Positions 24,277-34,913 of a stretch of 64,000 bases of DNA are shown piece by piece. The stretch lies in NCBI GenBank assembly GCA_949357655.1, contig CASHTG010000012.1, positions 1 through 64,000 of the forward strand, given 5' to 3'. The notes under the pieces are model-generated. The model was not told the origin of the DNA, ran no database searches, and worked only from the letters and a program-made list of their open reading frames with translations. This DNA comes from Parascedosporium putredinis. Lineage: Eukaryota > Ascomycota > Sordariomycetes > Microascales > Microascaceae. Positions within the stretch are counted from its first letter, which is position 1; each line of letters begins with the position of its first letter. Position numbers and translations under genes: made by a program.

Positions 24277-25624
24277 TCGCGTCTTCGGCGGGCGATGGTG
24301 AACTGGAAGTTACTTCAACACGGCTGGATATATATGTGGGAGGATGATTGGAATGCAAGTACTATAGCTAGTCTAGTAGGAAAGTAGAGTCACGCTCCTT
24401 TTATTAACCACATCTAGGTTTGGGTTTGCTACCGTCTGTCACCTTTTGGAAGTGTAATAGAATGCCATTAGGCTCACTGAAGAAGATGGGGCAAGCTACG
24501 GATTCTCCAATGATGGGACCTTTGAGGCCTAACCTTCTGCGTGGCGCCAAATCATGGTAGGAAGACATAATAATTTTTGGTGGGACCCGCAGCACACTGA
24601 GCCCAAGTTTAAAAACCCGATGTTTAGTGTATGGCCATGATTCGCCTTAGGATTAGGATGAGGCCAGGGCCCGGTTTTGGGTTGCGGTGAGGACTATCGT
24701 CAGGCACGCGAAGTACCAACCCGCGAATCATTTGGTAAAAGTGCCTCTCACCTCACGAGAGGTACATCTTTGTTAGGGTTAGAAGTAGCAAGTACCAAAC
24801 CTTGGAAGGTAGCAAGGCTTGTTGGGCAGCGAAAATGAAGTGAATGCAATGCAAGATGCGAGGGCACCGTATGTCACTAAGGGTGACACAGCCTATCATC
24901 TGAGGTCCTGGAGTGAAGTACAATATGACGAATCAACCAATAATAGGATATCTTCATTATGACAGGATTTCCTTGCTACCTGTACTTGGGCACGACCGAC
25001 GGTTAGGGCTGCAATAGGTGCTGGGCCAACTCTAGCATTTTACCATTGTTTTAATAGAGCTCCTAAAAGTTAGCTGATAGTACGCTTTTATCGCTCCTAG
25101 GGGTAAGACAACCCTATCCTTCGCCCAAGCATCCGATTCATTACAACAGCGTAACGCCGTAAAAGTCGCCCGGGACAGCCATTCCGCCAAGTCCGCCCCA
25201 GAAGAGGAATTGAGAGCTATCAAAGCATGGCTAAGCTTGGAAATCATAAGCACCGATGATATGAACTAGGCAGGTCCAAAACAGCATGAGGGCTATGTTG
25301 AAGTAGGAATACCAGATGTCAATGCATTGTTGGGCCGAGGTCTCTCTGTTCCCTTTTCTTCACTATTTCTCGCAACGCAAGATTGCGATACTTGGAGGCA
25401 ACCAAACCTTCTCGAGCACCCTAGTATATGGCGCAGCAATGTTGTGTGGACGTCCGAGACTGGCTCTTAAAGCTTTGGTGGAGTAAAAGTGCAAGTAAGG
25501 AAGCTATCCTTACTTAATGCTACTCACGAGAGACGCCTGCTAAGCTGGAACTACAAACTGTAAAGTAGGCAGGGTTGAGGCGGAACATGCCATCACTCCC
25601 ATATCCACGTCGTAGCCGTCCATG
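24277..25624. other. Gene-poor interval with one possible relic
   Basis: 1.35 kb of normal composition without a convincing gene. A minus-strand frame at 24404-24595 contains GESVACPIFFSEPNGILLHF, which resembles the metal-binding C-terminal strand of glyoxalase/VOC proteins (FFxDPNG-L-EF). No matching N-terminal half is visible upstream, so at most it is a fragment. The 25032-25253 frame looks random. Confidence 0.4.
24404..24595 (-). pseudogene. Possible VOC/glyoxalase-like fragment
   Basis: 63-codon frame with IFFSEPNGILLHFQKV near its end. VOC-fold enzymes carry a DPNG turn followed by a metal-ligand Glu; here the equivalent of D is E and the ligand position appears to be His. No start, partner module or intron could be found. 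Chance similarity is possible. Confidence 0.2.
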
Positions 25625-26661
25625 TCAGATTATGTCCCAGCAGTCCTCCGCAGCATGGCAAAACTTGCTGCAGGCAACACTGGCAGAGAGACTGTAATTG
25701 CTAATTGAGATTTTTCATCGACCAACTCATCAGCAAAGGTGTCAGCGCCCTTAGCCATAGCACCGACAAAAACGCAACAACTCTCTTGCGGACCTAATGT
25801 GTCGATGTAGTCTTTGACGCGCACTAGGGGCGCATCAAAACTCAGGGTAACTTTGCGACAGTTTGGGGGCAGATGATCTGTGATAGGGTTCTGGATGACG
25901 CGTAGTAGCTTCTCCTGTGATGTTGTAGAGCGTATTGAGAGACGGTGTAGTAGTTGTACCATGAGTCCGGCAAATCTTTTGAAAGTTCGGGGTATCCGGA
26001 CGGATGGAGACACTTCAATTAGCACACCTTTGGCAGTGTGTATGTAAATCTGTAGTCTCCCAGCCTTGTTGATTGGTGAATCGATTAAAGTGAGCAGGCA
26101 CTATGCACAGGCAAGGTTAGAGAGCCTCTAGACCTCGTCGACTTGATAGAGGGGTAAAAATGCAACGGGCAAGCATCGTGTAAGTCGGATACATATGGTA
26201 GGGAGAGGGATCGAACCTGGTGTGTGATATCAGGGCGAGCATCACTTATGTCACGGTTCATTTTTCGCATCACGCCAATGTGTTCATCACTGTTTAGCAA
26301 AGAGTACTTGTCGTCCTTGTGAGCGCCATTGCGCCCTGTGCCGGAATGGGCCGCCTTGTACGTCTCCAAGCTAGCATTGGATAGGACCACGATTAACCTC
26401 TTTGTGTCCTTATCGTTAGGAGATATCGAAACATGCTGCTCAGCCACGAGCTGAGGCAATGTGGGTGGTGGAAGTGATTGAGTGCCTGAGGGGACACGAC
26501 AAGGTTAGCAAGGAAACTTAAGATTCTAGACTAGGCTTCTTTATCCAAATAAGAAGAGGAAGGAATATGTATAATTTACAGAGCTAAGATGATCTGCTCT
26601 ATTTGGGAGGGGGATACGAACGCGGCCTCTTATGTCCGACTCGATGATCTGGTGAAGACAT
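25625..26661 (-). CDS. EMG1: Nep1/Emg1 18S rRNA pseudouridine N1-methyltransferase
   Basis: Essential SPOUT-class methyltransferase of small-subunit biogenesis acting on a hypermodified pseudouridine of 18S rRNA in the nucleolus. Main exons 26485-26217 and 26100-25625. Visible family blocks: [117 protein letters not shown]. One A is missing in the run at 25711-25715 (plus-strand T), after which the end reads [21 protein letters not shown]...DII. The N terminus is less certain: an ATG at 26661 ([14 protein letters not shown]) fits, but its splice to 26485 needs a donor I cannot place in phase, perhaps because of another missing base. The donor at 26216 is GTTCGA. Confidence 0.9.
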
Positions 26662-28898
26662 GTTGAACTTGAAACCTTGCTTCTTCGCTCTCTCCACTAA
26701 GACGTTCGGAGTCTGCAGCCTCAAGGATGCCGGGTTATTGATATCAGCACTAATTATTAGAGTGCGTCATGCGGTGTTGATGTAAGAGGCGAGACACAGA
26801 TACGACCAGCATGTTCTCAAGCGCTGCTTCATCTATTCTCGAACCTTGTCGGCTTAGGGCAGATAAATGCAACGAAAGAAAAATAAAATCTCTGCCAGGA
26901 AGTAAGCTTAGGTCACGGGTGCAAAGTCTTGCGGAGCGGTGGTGAGGTCTGTTTGTATTGAACCGAGAATAATCCGTGTCCCATCCACCTACACTCATTT
27001 ATGCCGTGGCACCCTCGCAGTCCGCATCATTGTCGCAGCTGTCATCTGAAACCATATTAGCCTGATGCACCGAGGTACCAAGGAAGGAAGTGAGATGCTG
27101 CGACCTCGGTACAACAACTCAGATGGAGCTGTTCGCTTGAGCGTTGCCGCGCCTCCTGAAATACTTGAGGCTGAGGGAATGGGACATCGAGGAATGGTGG
27201 GAGGGGAAAGATATATAAATATTAAGCAAGTCATGATATAATAGTCTGGATCTTTCCTACCTTCAAAGAAGATGAAATGCGTGCGTGGCTACCTCAGTAG
27301 GCTTGTTTAAAAGAAGACTTTGAGCTTCGTGCCTCAAAAATGAAAATATGGTCTTCGCTTTCTGATCTGCCTCAACCTCTCACGTCATTGACCGTTGCGC
27401 CTCAAGATAAAGAAGAGGAGCTGCCGCCGCTTGACACTAGGCGTAGTCATTGTCAATGCCCGTACTTCCGTATTTGTTTACTCTTGGTCAGGCCGGCGTG
27501 ATCGACGTTTCGTTGTTGCGAAACCATGCACGGATGCTTCGAAAAGCCCCTTTATCCCACCAATGAAAACAGTCCAGACCATCATCCATTTCGGATGAAT
27601 GCACGGCGCACTCGAGGAGCTGCGAGGTCGATGAGTCCGGCTGGCAAGATCATGTATCAGTCGAGTCTTCCGCATACTTTGATTTTGCTATAATGGGGTG
27701 CGTAATCTCAAATAGAACAAAACCAATAACTGTTGACGGCGTATCAGCGTCTGTGATCTTGGTGACAAGAGCTTTTAGCCTTATACGCCGGCTCTTTTCC
27801 GTTGTGCTGAAGAGGATCTATGATGGGCCTTAATTGTTCTAGAACCTTTATACTCGTGTTGGAAAACCGTCGCCCTCATTAGAGAGGAAACAATAGTTCT
27901 CAGGTTCTGTTCCAATGCCTCGGTCCAGGCAACAATATTGCAGAAACCCCACGGCTTGGGGGACATCTCTGGTGAAGTTCTCCCTCTAGAGCACAGAGGA
28001 AACTAAGACGGGCTCTAGCTATTAAATTATCCAAAGAGAAAAAAATTCCTTCACCGCGTAATTCGCTCTAGGTAGGAGTTGAATGAGCGGGTAACAAATC
28101 TTGAACGTGTCTTCGGATCAGCGGCTCCTCCGACAACTCCTTGTTTCCGAATAACTCATCCGTCGAGAAGAACGCCGTCAAACGAAGTTCAATCAAACTT
28201 ATCAAATACCCATCCACTAATAAAGTTTAATTATCTGATCTTTGACATGGCCTTCCGGCAGTAACCATGTGCTGCCACGAGGGCCAGGGTGCATTTACAG
28301 TCGTTAAACCTCCGGGCCCACCCAGTAGCGTTCCACCTACACCCCGAGCGTGGCTCCTTGGAAAATGGAGGTTGGTCAGAAGAAGAAGGGGGGTGGTGCT
28401 TAGACGTCTAGACTCGGATCTCGGGGGACTTCATGATGTACTAGGTAAACCTGAGCCTTCTTGTCGATGTGACAATCACCCTGTCACATCTAGTTTCAAC
28501 ATCACGATGCGACGGCGGGATCACCATTTCCTCCCTATAGGAGGATCTTCGGTCTATACATCCTGTGCCTCCTCAGGTTTGATCAGGCGAGAAGAAATGT
28601 CCTCTGCCGGCCTCCTCAAATAATGCTCCCGTCCCAAAACCTCGCTCCTCTTGGATTCAGTGTTCTCCTTTCTTCACCCTCTTTTGTTTTCTCTTCTTTA
28701 CACTCTCTTCTTGCTGGTTGGGAATAGATCACGTTGATCGTGAATCTGAATATCATCATTTTAATTCCCCTTTAAAGCCGTCGCGGTCTGTCGTTCTTTA
28801 CACGAGTTTTGGCTTCTTCGCAGCTCGGGGAGCTGTGTCCTCTTCTCTTATTTTCTTCCTTTCTTTAGCATCTCCTCAAGGAAAGACCTGCCAACGCG
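26662..28898. other. Gene-poor interval, no supported gene
   Basis: 2.2 kb of mixed composition. Several 60-120 codon frames exist on both strands (for example 26750-26998, 26995-27234, 27478-27675, 28267-28623), but none has a recognisable motif, a good start context or neighbouring exons. The C/T-rich stretch at about 28670-28890 looks like the 5' leader of the Gln-rich secreted gene. Confidence 0.45.
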
Positions 28899-30534
28899 AT
28901 GCTATCTCGTGGCTTCCTCGGCGCGTCTGCGCTCGCCACAGCTGTCCTTGCCCAGAACATCAACCTTCAAGGGGCCGATTCGCTCACCTTACTCGACAAT
29001 GCTATCCAGCTTGGCTCGCAATTCGATGGAACAGACGCCATCGGGGCAAGCGATGAGCAGGTTCCGTCCCTGACGTCGGTCAACAACTTCATCAACTTTT
29101 GCGCCGGGAAGGAGCTTACAAACGGCCTTCAAATCACAACTGGTTCCTGCAATGGCATCCGTAAGTGAACATCTCGGTGAAGGGGCGGGGTTTACTCGGT
29201 TGGTGGACATGTCTCACTAACCATACACTTTTTAGCCCATGGCGATATTCCCGCTAAGGACAAAATGATCTCGTCTATCATCATTAACCCAAAGAACGGG
29301 GATGTTATTCAATCTGGACAGACGTTCAATATCCAGGTTCAAGTGCGAAATTTTGCTCCTGGCTCATTTACCAATGCTTTTGCTACTTACTATGCGGTCC
29401 CCCAATTTCTTAATGACCAAGGCGTGATCGTCGGGCATACACATGTCACCGTCCAAGACCTAGGATCGAATCTTAATCCAACAACGCCCCTGACCCAACA
29501 CAATTTGCGTTCTTCAAGGGTATCAACGATGCTGGCAATGGTCAAGGTCTCCTAGCCGCAACCGTGAATGATGGATTGCCCCCAGGAAACTATCGCGTTT
29601 GCACCCTCGTTTCCGCATCTAACCATCAGCCAGTCTTGATGCCCGTTGCCCAGCGCGGTGCCCAGGATGACTGCAGCAAATTTGTTGTCGTTGGTGATGA
29701 TTTTGATGTCAATGACGCAGCAAATAACGGCTCTGGTGGTCTTGATGCCGCAGACCAGGCCCAGGAAGCTGTAGACCTTGGTCCTGGCGCTATCGACCCA
29801 GATGCTGACCAGGATGATGACCAAGGCGCCGATGACGGCGATGATAATCAGCAGGGTACAGACGCAGATTCCCTCCGTCAGCAGGCAGAGGCCTTCGCCC
29901 AAGAATCACAGGGCCAGGGCCAAGGAAATAACAACCAGCAACAAGGCCAAAACAATGACAACCAACAGCAGGGCCAGGGAAATAGCCAGCAGGGGAATGA
30001 TGCCAACTCTCTAAGGCAACAAGCAGAGGCTTTTGCCCAGCGCCAGGGTCAAGGAAACGGCAACCAACAGCAGGGCCAAAGTCAGGGTCAGCAGGGTCAG
30101 CAGGGTCAAGGCAATCAGCAGCAGGGCCAGAACCAGGGTCAAGGCAACAACAACCAGCAACAAAGCCAAGGCAACAATAGTCAACAGCAAGGCCAACAAC
30201 AGGGTCAGGACGACAACAACAACAACCAGCAGCAGGGCCAAGACAACAACAGCCAGCAACAAAGCCAAGCCCAACAAGGCCAAAGCAACGGTAACCAACA
30301 GCAGGGCCAAGGGAACAACAACCAGCAGCAAGGTCAAAGCAATGGAAACCAGCAGCAGCAAGGCCAAGGTCAGCAAGGGACAAGCGCGGAAGCTCTAAGG
30401 GAACAGGCTGAGCGCTTTGCCCAACAATCCCAAGGGGTAAGTCGACGCGAGGCCTCGATTCCAGTCCTGTTATACTAACGAATATTTAGAACAACCGCTT
30501 GGCTAGACTAGCAAAGAGATCGTTTGTAGCTTAG
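28899..30534 (+). CDS. Secreted Gln/Asn/Gly-rich low-complexity protein
   Basis: Exons 28899-29160, 29236-30436 and 30490-30534; 1509 nt after one correction (502 aa). A signal peptide (MLSRGFLGASALATAVLAQ) leads a globular domain with LTSVNNFINFCAGKELTNGL, DKMISSIIINPKNGD, VGHTHVTVQDLGSNLN and LMPVAQRGAQDDCSKF. An acidic Asp/Gly stretch follows, then about 170 residues almost only Q, N and G. Three copies of an 11-residue S/ALRxQAExFAQ motif bracket this tract. The missing G lies at about 29492 (CTGACC for CTGGACC). A basic tail (RLARLAKRSFVA) ends the protein. It belongs to a fungal secreted family I recognise by its globular part, of unknown function. There is no clear GPI signal. Confidence 0.8.
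29860..30430 (+). repeat. Gln/Asn/Gly low-complexity coding tract with three 11-aa motifs
   Basis: CAR/AAY/GGN-rich DNA within the secreted protein gene. Motif copies are at about 29865-29900, 30008-30040 and 30389-30424; the Q/N/G runs lie between them. Such tracts expand and contract easily, and in other proteins can drive self-association. Confidence 0.85.
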
Positions 30535-31064
30535 CCCATAGGTAGAGATGAAGGAGGCGGCAGAAGGATGGGGAGGGGAGGGTGTTACATATAGCGGGGC
30601 TTCCTCTGGATAGGAAACTTGGGTCAGCTTACTGTTACAGGTGGTTTAATTTGTATATAGATTGGACCGGTGTCGCAGTCGCGATGGTTCCGGAACTTGG
30701 TCTTTTCCATTTTTTTATATCAAATAAAATAAAGAGAAAATCAATCTCGTTCTCTATGCAACTGTATTGTTAGAATAATCCTCTGCGAACATTTGTCCTG
30801 ACACAATTGATAATTGATCATCCTGGCGCTTTTGACCTTCAATGTCGGAGGTCAGTAATAATTAAGACAGTCACATGACCACAAGCCTGTGGCGCGTCGG
30901 AAACCTGAAGTGCCTTTAAGTTGTCGGGGAGCTGACGAGAGATCGGCTAATAAGCGGTTAATCTATTCCCGCAGATCGAGTTCCCGGTTGGGTTTTCCCC
31001 CAGCTCCGTCAAGGGGGATGGTAAGTTGATCCTATGTTGAAGCTACATCCTCACAAGCGAAGAA

Positions 31065-31523
31065 ATGTTGAGCCCATTCATCCGAGCTGCCCAACGGGTT
31101 ACCCGCGAGCTCCATGGCGTCGTTGTATCGGCTGGCATCATGCAAAAGACTGTGAAGGTGCGAGTTGGAGGCAGGAAATGGAACTCCCAAATCCAAAAGG
31201 TAGGTGAGGAATCTCATCTGAACAAAGGATTATCTAGTTAACCTAAGGGCCATCGTGATCACTAGTGGTTCTCAAATCCTCGTCAATATTTAGTCCACGA
31301 TCCTAACTCTTCACTGAGACAAGGGGATGTTGTCGCCATAACTCCCGGCTGGAGGTCATCAAGACACAAACGACATGTTGTAAAGCGCATCATTGCACCT
31401 GCTGGATGTGCAACCGAAACTCGACCACCTGTGCCATCCCTAGAAGAAAGGATAACCGCATACGAGAAGAATCGGACGGCCAAGGCGGAGAGAAGGACTG
31501 GAAGCAGGGCGAGTTTGCAATGA
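31065..31523 (+). CDS. MRPS17: Mitochondrial small-subunit ribosomal protein S17
   Basis: uS17 of the mitochondrial ribosome. Exons 31065-31199 and 31266-31523; 393 nt (130 aa), intact. The S17 fold is seen in LHGVVVSAGIMQKTVKVRVGG, YLVHDPNSSLRQGDVVAITPGW and KRHVVKRIIAP, with a basic C-terminal extension typical of fungal mitochondrial forms (AKAERRTGSR). The start MLSPFIRAAQRV gives a short basic leader suited to import. It lies downstream of the secreted Gln-rich gene on the same strand. Confidence 0.93.
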
Positions 31524-32049
31524 GTCGTGGTTCTATGGAACACTGTTCGACTAAACTGATTTGTATGTATCATAAAGGAAAGGCTGTAAGATGAAGGTGG
31601 AACTTCCCTTACTTCATATCATAATAACCAAAATACGGCGGCAGGGTGTGATCTGGCGGTGCCTTTGTGTCTTTGACACGTAGGACCTGCCAACTTAGCC
31701 CCAGCAATGCAGTTAGTCGGAGTTGAATGACGCGAATTCAACTTGTTTCATCATTCCTGTTGCTCAATTTTCTCAATATGAAACTTGGCGTGCGTGTGTG
31801 CTCGGGCGGACTTTCGCGAGATCTTGCTGGATTATTGTACCATGCTCCTTATCTGTGGTTTCAAAGTCCGCCAAAGATGGATACGATTATAGTTAAATTC
31901 TCATCATAGATTCATACGTTGCCACACTACAGTCCATAGACTAGATGATCGACCTTATCGACCTCATTGACTTTAAAATCTAGTGTCGTAGATCGGACCT
32001 TGAGGTCACCGAGGTATAGGCTGACTATCCTCCTCTGAAAATTGGGTAT
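31524..32049. other. Convergent intergenic, no gene
   Basis: 526 bp between the convergent S17 and COG6 genes. Nothing beyond likely 3' UTRs. Confidence 0.5.
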
Positions 32050-34250
32050 CTACTCTTTATGAAAGCAGAACATGAACCTCTGCAGCTGTGCGGGGAAAGA
32101 ATCCTGTAATCTAGCCCGTTGCGATCCATTTGTCTTTTGGAAGGAATCTGCCGCTACAAGCAGTTTTTCTAGCCGCTCGAATTTCTCACAGAATCTTCTG
32201 ACAGCAGTCTCAGTCAATTGGCGTGCAAGATGAGTGTCTTCCAGCTTATTTAGGCTGTGAAGCGCGTCGATATGGGCAGATGGCAAAAAGTCGTCGAGAG
32301 TGCGACTGGCTCGACTAAGTGCCTCAGGCTCAAAGATAGAGATAGGGAATAGGGCTGCCTGCTGTGTGACCTCTGGAGTTATGTTTATAGCATCGACAGC
32401 ATTGAAGATAGCTTCCACACCGGAGCCTCTGAGGAAGAAGGAGAGCTGAGATTCCTCTAGGATGGTTATATCCTGCACAACGGAAGCCTGAAGCTGGTTG
32501 ACTTTTTCCTGTGTGAAATTGAACGACTGCAATGACTTGATTGTTGCAAGCCGGCAGTTGATCAGGAAGATGGCACGAGGTTCGGGAGTCATCCTATTCC
32601 CTAGCGCTTCACACCCAGCCAGGAATGGATCAAGTGCTTCTGTGAAAATGAAATCAAGATCGGCTGCGCGATCTAAAGATTCGTCGAAAGAGGCATTAAA
32701 AGTTTTCAAGATTGTATCAACCTGGCCGAGGGCGTCTCGGAGGAAAACCGGGGTCTCTAGATTATGAGGTGTTTGCTGGAGTTGTGTTTGTAAGGCCCCA
32801 ATTTGGTCCCTGACAAGAGATCGGAACTGCCGCGTTGCTGTGGATTCTAAGCTTTGTAGACACTCGGTTAGGGCGCAATCTGCGTCCAAGAGTTTGGAGA
32901 ATAAGAGCCGGTAGAATGCTTGAAGGTTGATAAGTTTATATGCTGAGATAATGTCTTCATTCGTATGAATCGCCTGTTCAACGCGCTGGCGCAGCATGCG
33001 CGACACCCCCGCCAAGTTACGGTCTACCAATTCTCTTACTGTTCTCGTAGGATCATAGGCTGCAGGTTCGTAGTCGGGCCAAGAGAGTTCTCTGGTCGAC
33101 GAGGCATAACCCTGAGTTATCTGGCCACGATCCGGGCTGAATACAGCATCTAGGGATTCCTTCTCGCCAACAGCAGCAGAGTGGGTCCAAGCGAGCATGT
33201 CGCCCGCATAGCGTAGGGGATCGTGTGCTCCCATCTCGATCGGCTTTACCGAAGTTTGTTTGCCTACTAAAGTGGCAATCTCTCCGGTTAGGGCAAAATA
33301 GAACGCATCTGAAAGTATCTGGTCACGATTACTCGAGAAGGATTCGAGGCAGCTTTGGAAGAGGGGCGGTCTTTCGGAAAGGAGTCGAAGAGCGCGCCGG
33401 ATGGAAGGGCCCATTTGAGGCAACTCCAAGTTCGTCTCCCTAAAAGCTCTCAGAGTCCATTTGTAGAGTTTTTGAAATGCCTGGTCCAGATGTTTCGAGG
33501 ACTGTCCCATTACATCTAGGCCGAGGGTTTGGTTTTCAAATCCTAGGAGAACTTCACAATCCTGCTGAACGGCCTTCGCCTTCGAGATAGCCAGAAAGAA
33601 GCTCTCGTCGATGGGTTCCGAGGACAATGTTAAAACATTGATTTCCTCTTCGGACAAAGTAAAGTGTCTTATGACGCGCCTTAGCAAATCGCCTTTCGCT
33701 TCTGAGCGTTCTATTTCGTTGATAAGAGACGAGGCATCTTGGAGCACTGGTGACATGTATTGCTGATCGTGGAGGATCTGAACTTTCATTTCTTCGTACG
33801 ATTGGTTAAGCCCATTTAGGGTTGATCCAAGACGCTGAAGTTGCTACATGCATAGATGGTGTTATCTCCGACAGTCAACCAACAAAATGTGGACAGGGTC
33901 CCTGTCTTCTCACAAAAAGCCAGTTCGTTGGAGGAAACTAAGTCTTACCTCTGCCACCCGGGAAAAATCCTTGACAACCTCGCCGTTGCTCTCTATGACG
34001 CCTTTTTGGAGCTGGAGCCGAAACTGACGGCGAGTTATTGGTGTGTTCACAAGCTCTAACTCATCGATAGTGGACAGGACCTCTCCAAATTCTCCGTCAG
34101 CAAAGGACGTGGAGAGGACGGCGTTGATTTTGACGAAAGAGGGTTGCCAGCCGATCTGAGAAGATGCGCGCGCGAAGAGCTGTCCCTGTCTCGGTCTGTT
34201 TTTGAGACGGGGTTCTGCATCTTATCAGCTAGATAGGTTTGTGATGACAT
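32050..34250 (-). CDS. COG6: Conserved oligomeric Golgi complex subunit 6
   Basis: Lobe B subunit of the COG tether, acting in retrograde transport within the Golgi. Exons 34250-33949 and 33843-32050, joined by a 105-bp intron. N-terminal coiled-coil part: NAVLSTSFADGEFGEVLSTID, RRQFRLQLQK, LNQSYEEMKVQ; then the long helical body with ALRLLSERPPLFQ, FYFALTGE, DPLRYAGDMLAWTHSAAVGE and YDPTRTVRELVDRNL, as in other fungal Cog6. One A is missing near 34128-34131, after which LSSKINAVLS is continuous; corrected CDS 2097 nt (698 aa). The stop follows MFCFHKE. Confidence 0.93.
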
Positions 34251-34913
34251 GGTGTGTCAAGTCACCGAGTTGTTGAGAGTTGCTTAGTCTTTCGAACACT
34301 CCTTCTTCACAAGGGCAATGTAGTTGCTCCGTTTGGGAAGAGGGTGGGGCAAGAGAGACACGTACAACTTCTGGAAGCTTGAATCCTATGCCCGACATCA
34401 TGGATTCATGTTGCATGTCCTCGACATCTTGTCACGTGCCCGTACTTTGGACGGCCCAAGTTCTGGGGACATGTTACACTAGCGGCTTCCAACCATCCTC
34501 ACCACAGAAATATTTGCCAAGCTTTACAGGTCCCGGATACCTCCATGGATGTGTGGGCTACGGTTATTGCATTGGGTCCAGGTGTGTGACCCTGAAGAAT
34601 TTTGTGAATCAAACTACAACCTGGTTTCCTCCCAACAACATACCACACTGCCCTGCTACGGTGTCAAGGTATCTTGATGATTATACATGTAGCTTAAAAG
34701 GCAAAGACATGGATATACGAGCTTATTCAGCTGGGGACTGCTGTCCAATGGTCACAGCGATGATGCGAGGCATTCATATTTCCTAGGAGCATGATTTGAT
34801 GGTATGGAGAGAATTAAGCCCTGCCATTCCCCCTCAACAGGACAGTGATCGAGTCGAGATGTTCTTGAGGTAACATGATGTAGAAGAGGTCTATCTAGGG
34901 AGCGCGTTGCTGG
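34251..34913. other. Intergenic, no convincing gene
   Basis: 663 bp upstream of COG6 and downstream of ATG9. A plus-strand frame (34280-34786) is Cys-rich, but its long form begins at a TTG codon; from the first ATG (34389) it has no signal peptide or spacing typical of a small secreted protein. Not called. Confidence 0.45.

Noticed and set aside
26200..26230. GGTTCGATCCC-like word suggesting a tRNA T-arm on the minus strand
   Set aside because: It lies at the EMG1 exon/intron junction and no acceptor, D or anticodon arms can be folded around it.
29790..30383. Long open frames antisense and in other frames over the Gln-rich tract
   Set aside because: They are shadows of CAG/CAA/GGC repeat DNA, which has few stop codons in any frame.
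34280..34786. 168-codon Cys-rich plus-strand frame
   Set aside because: The long version starts at TTG, it has no signal peptide, and cysteine spacing is irregular.
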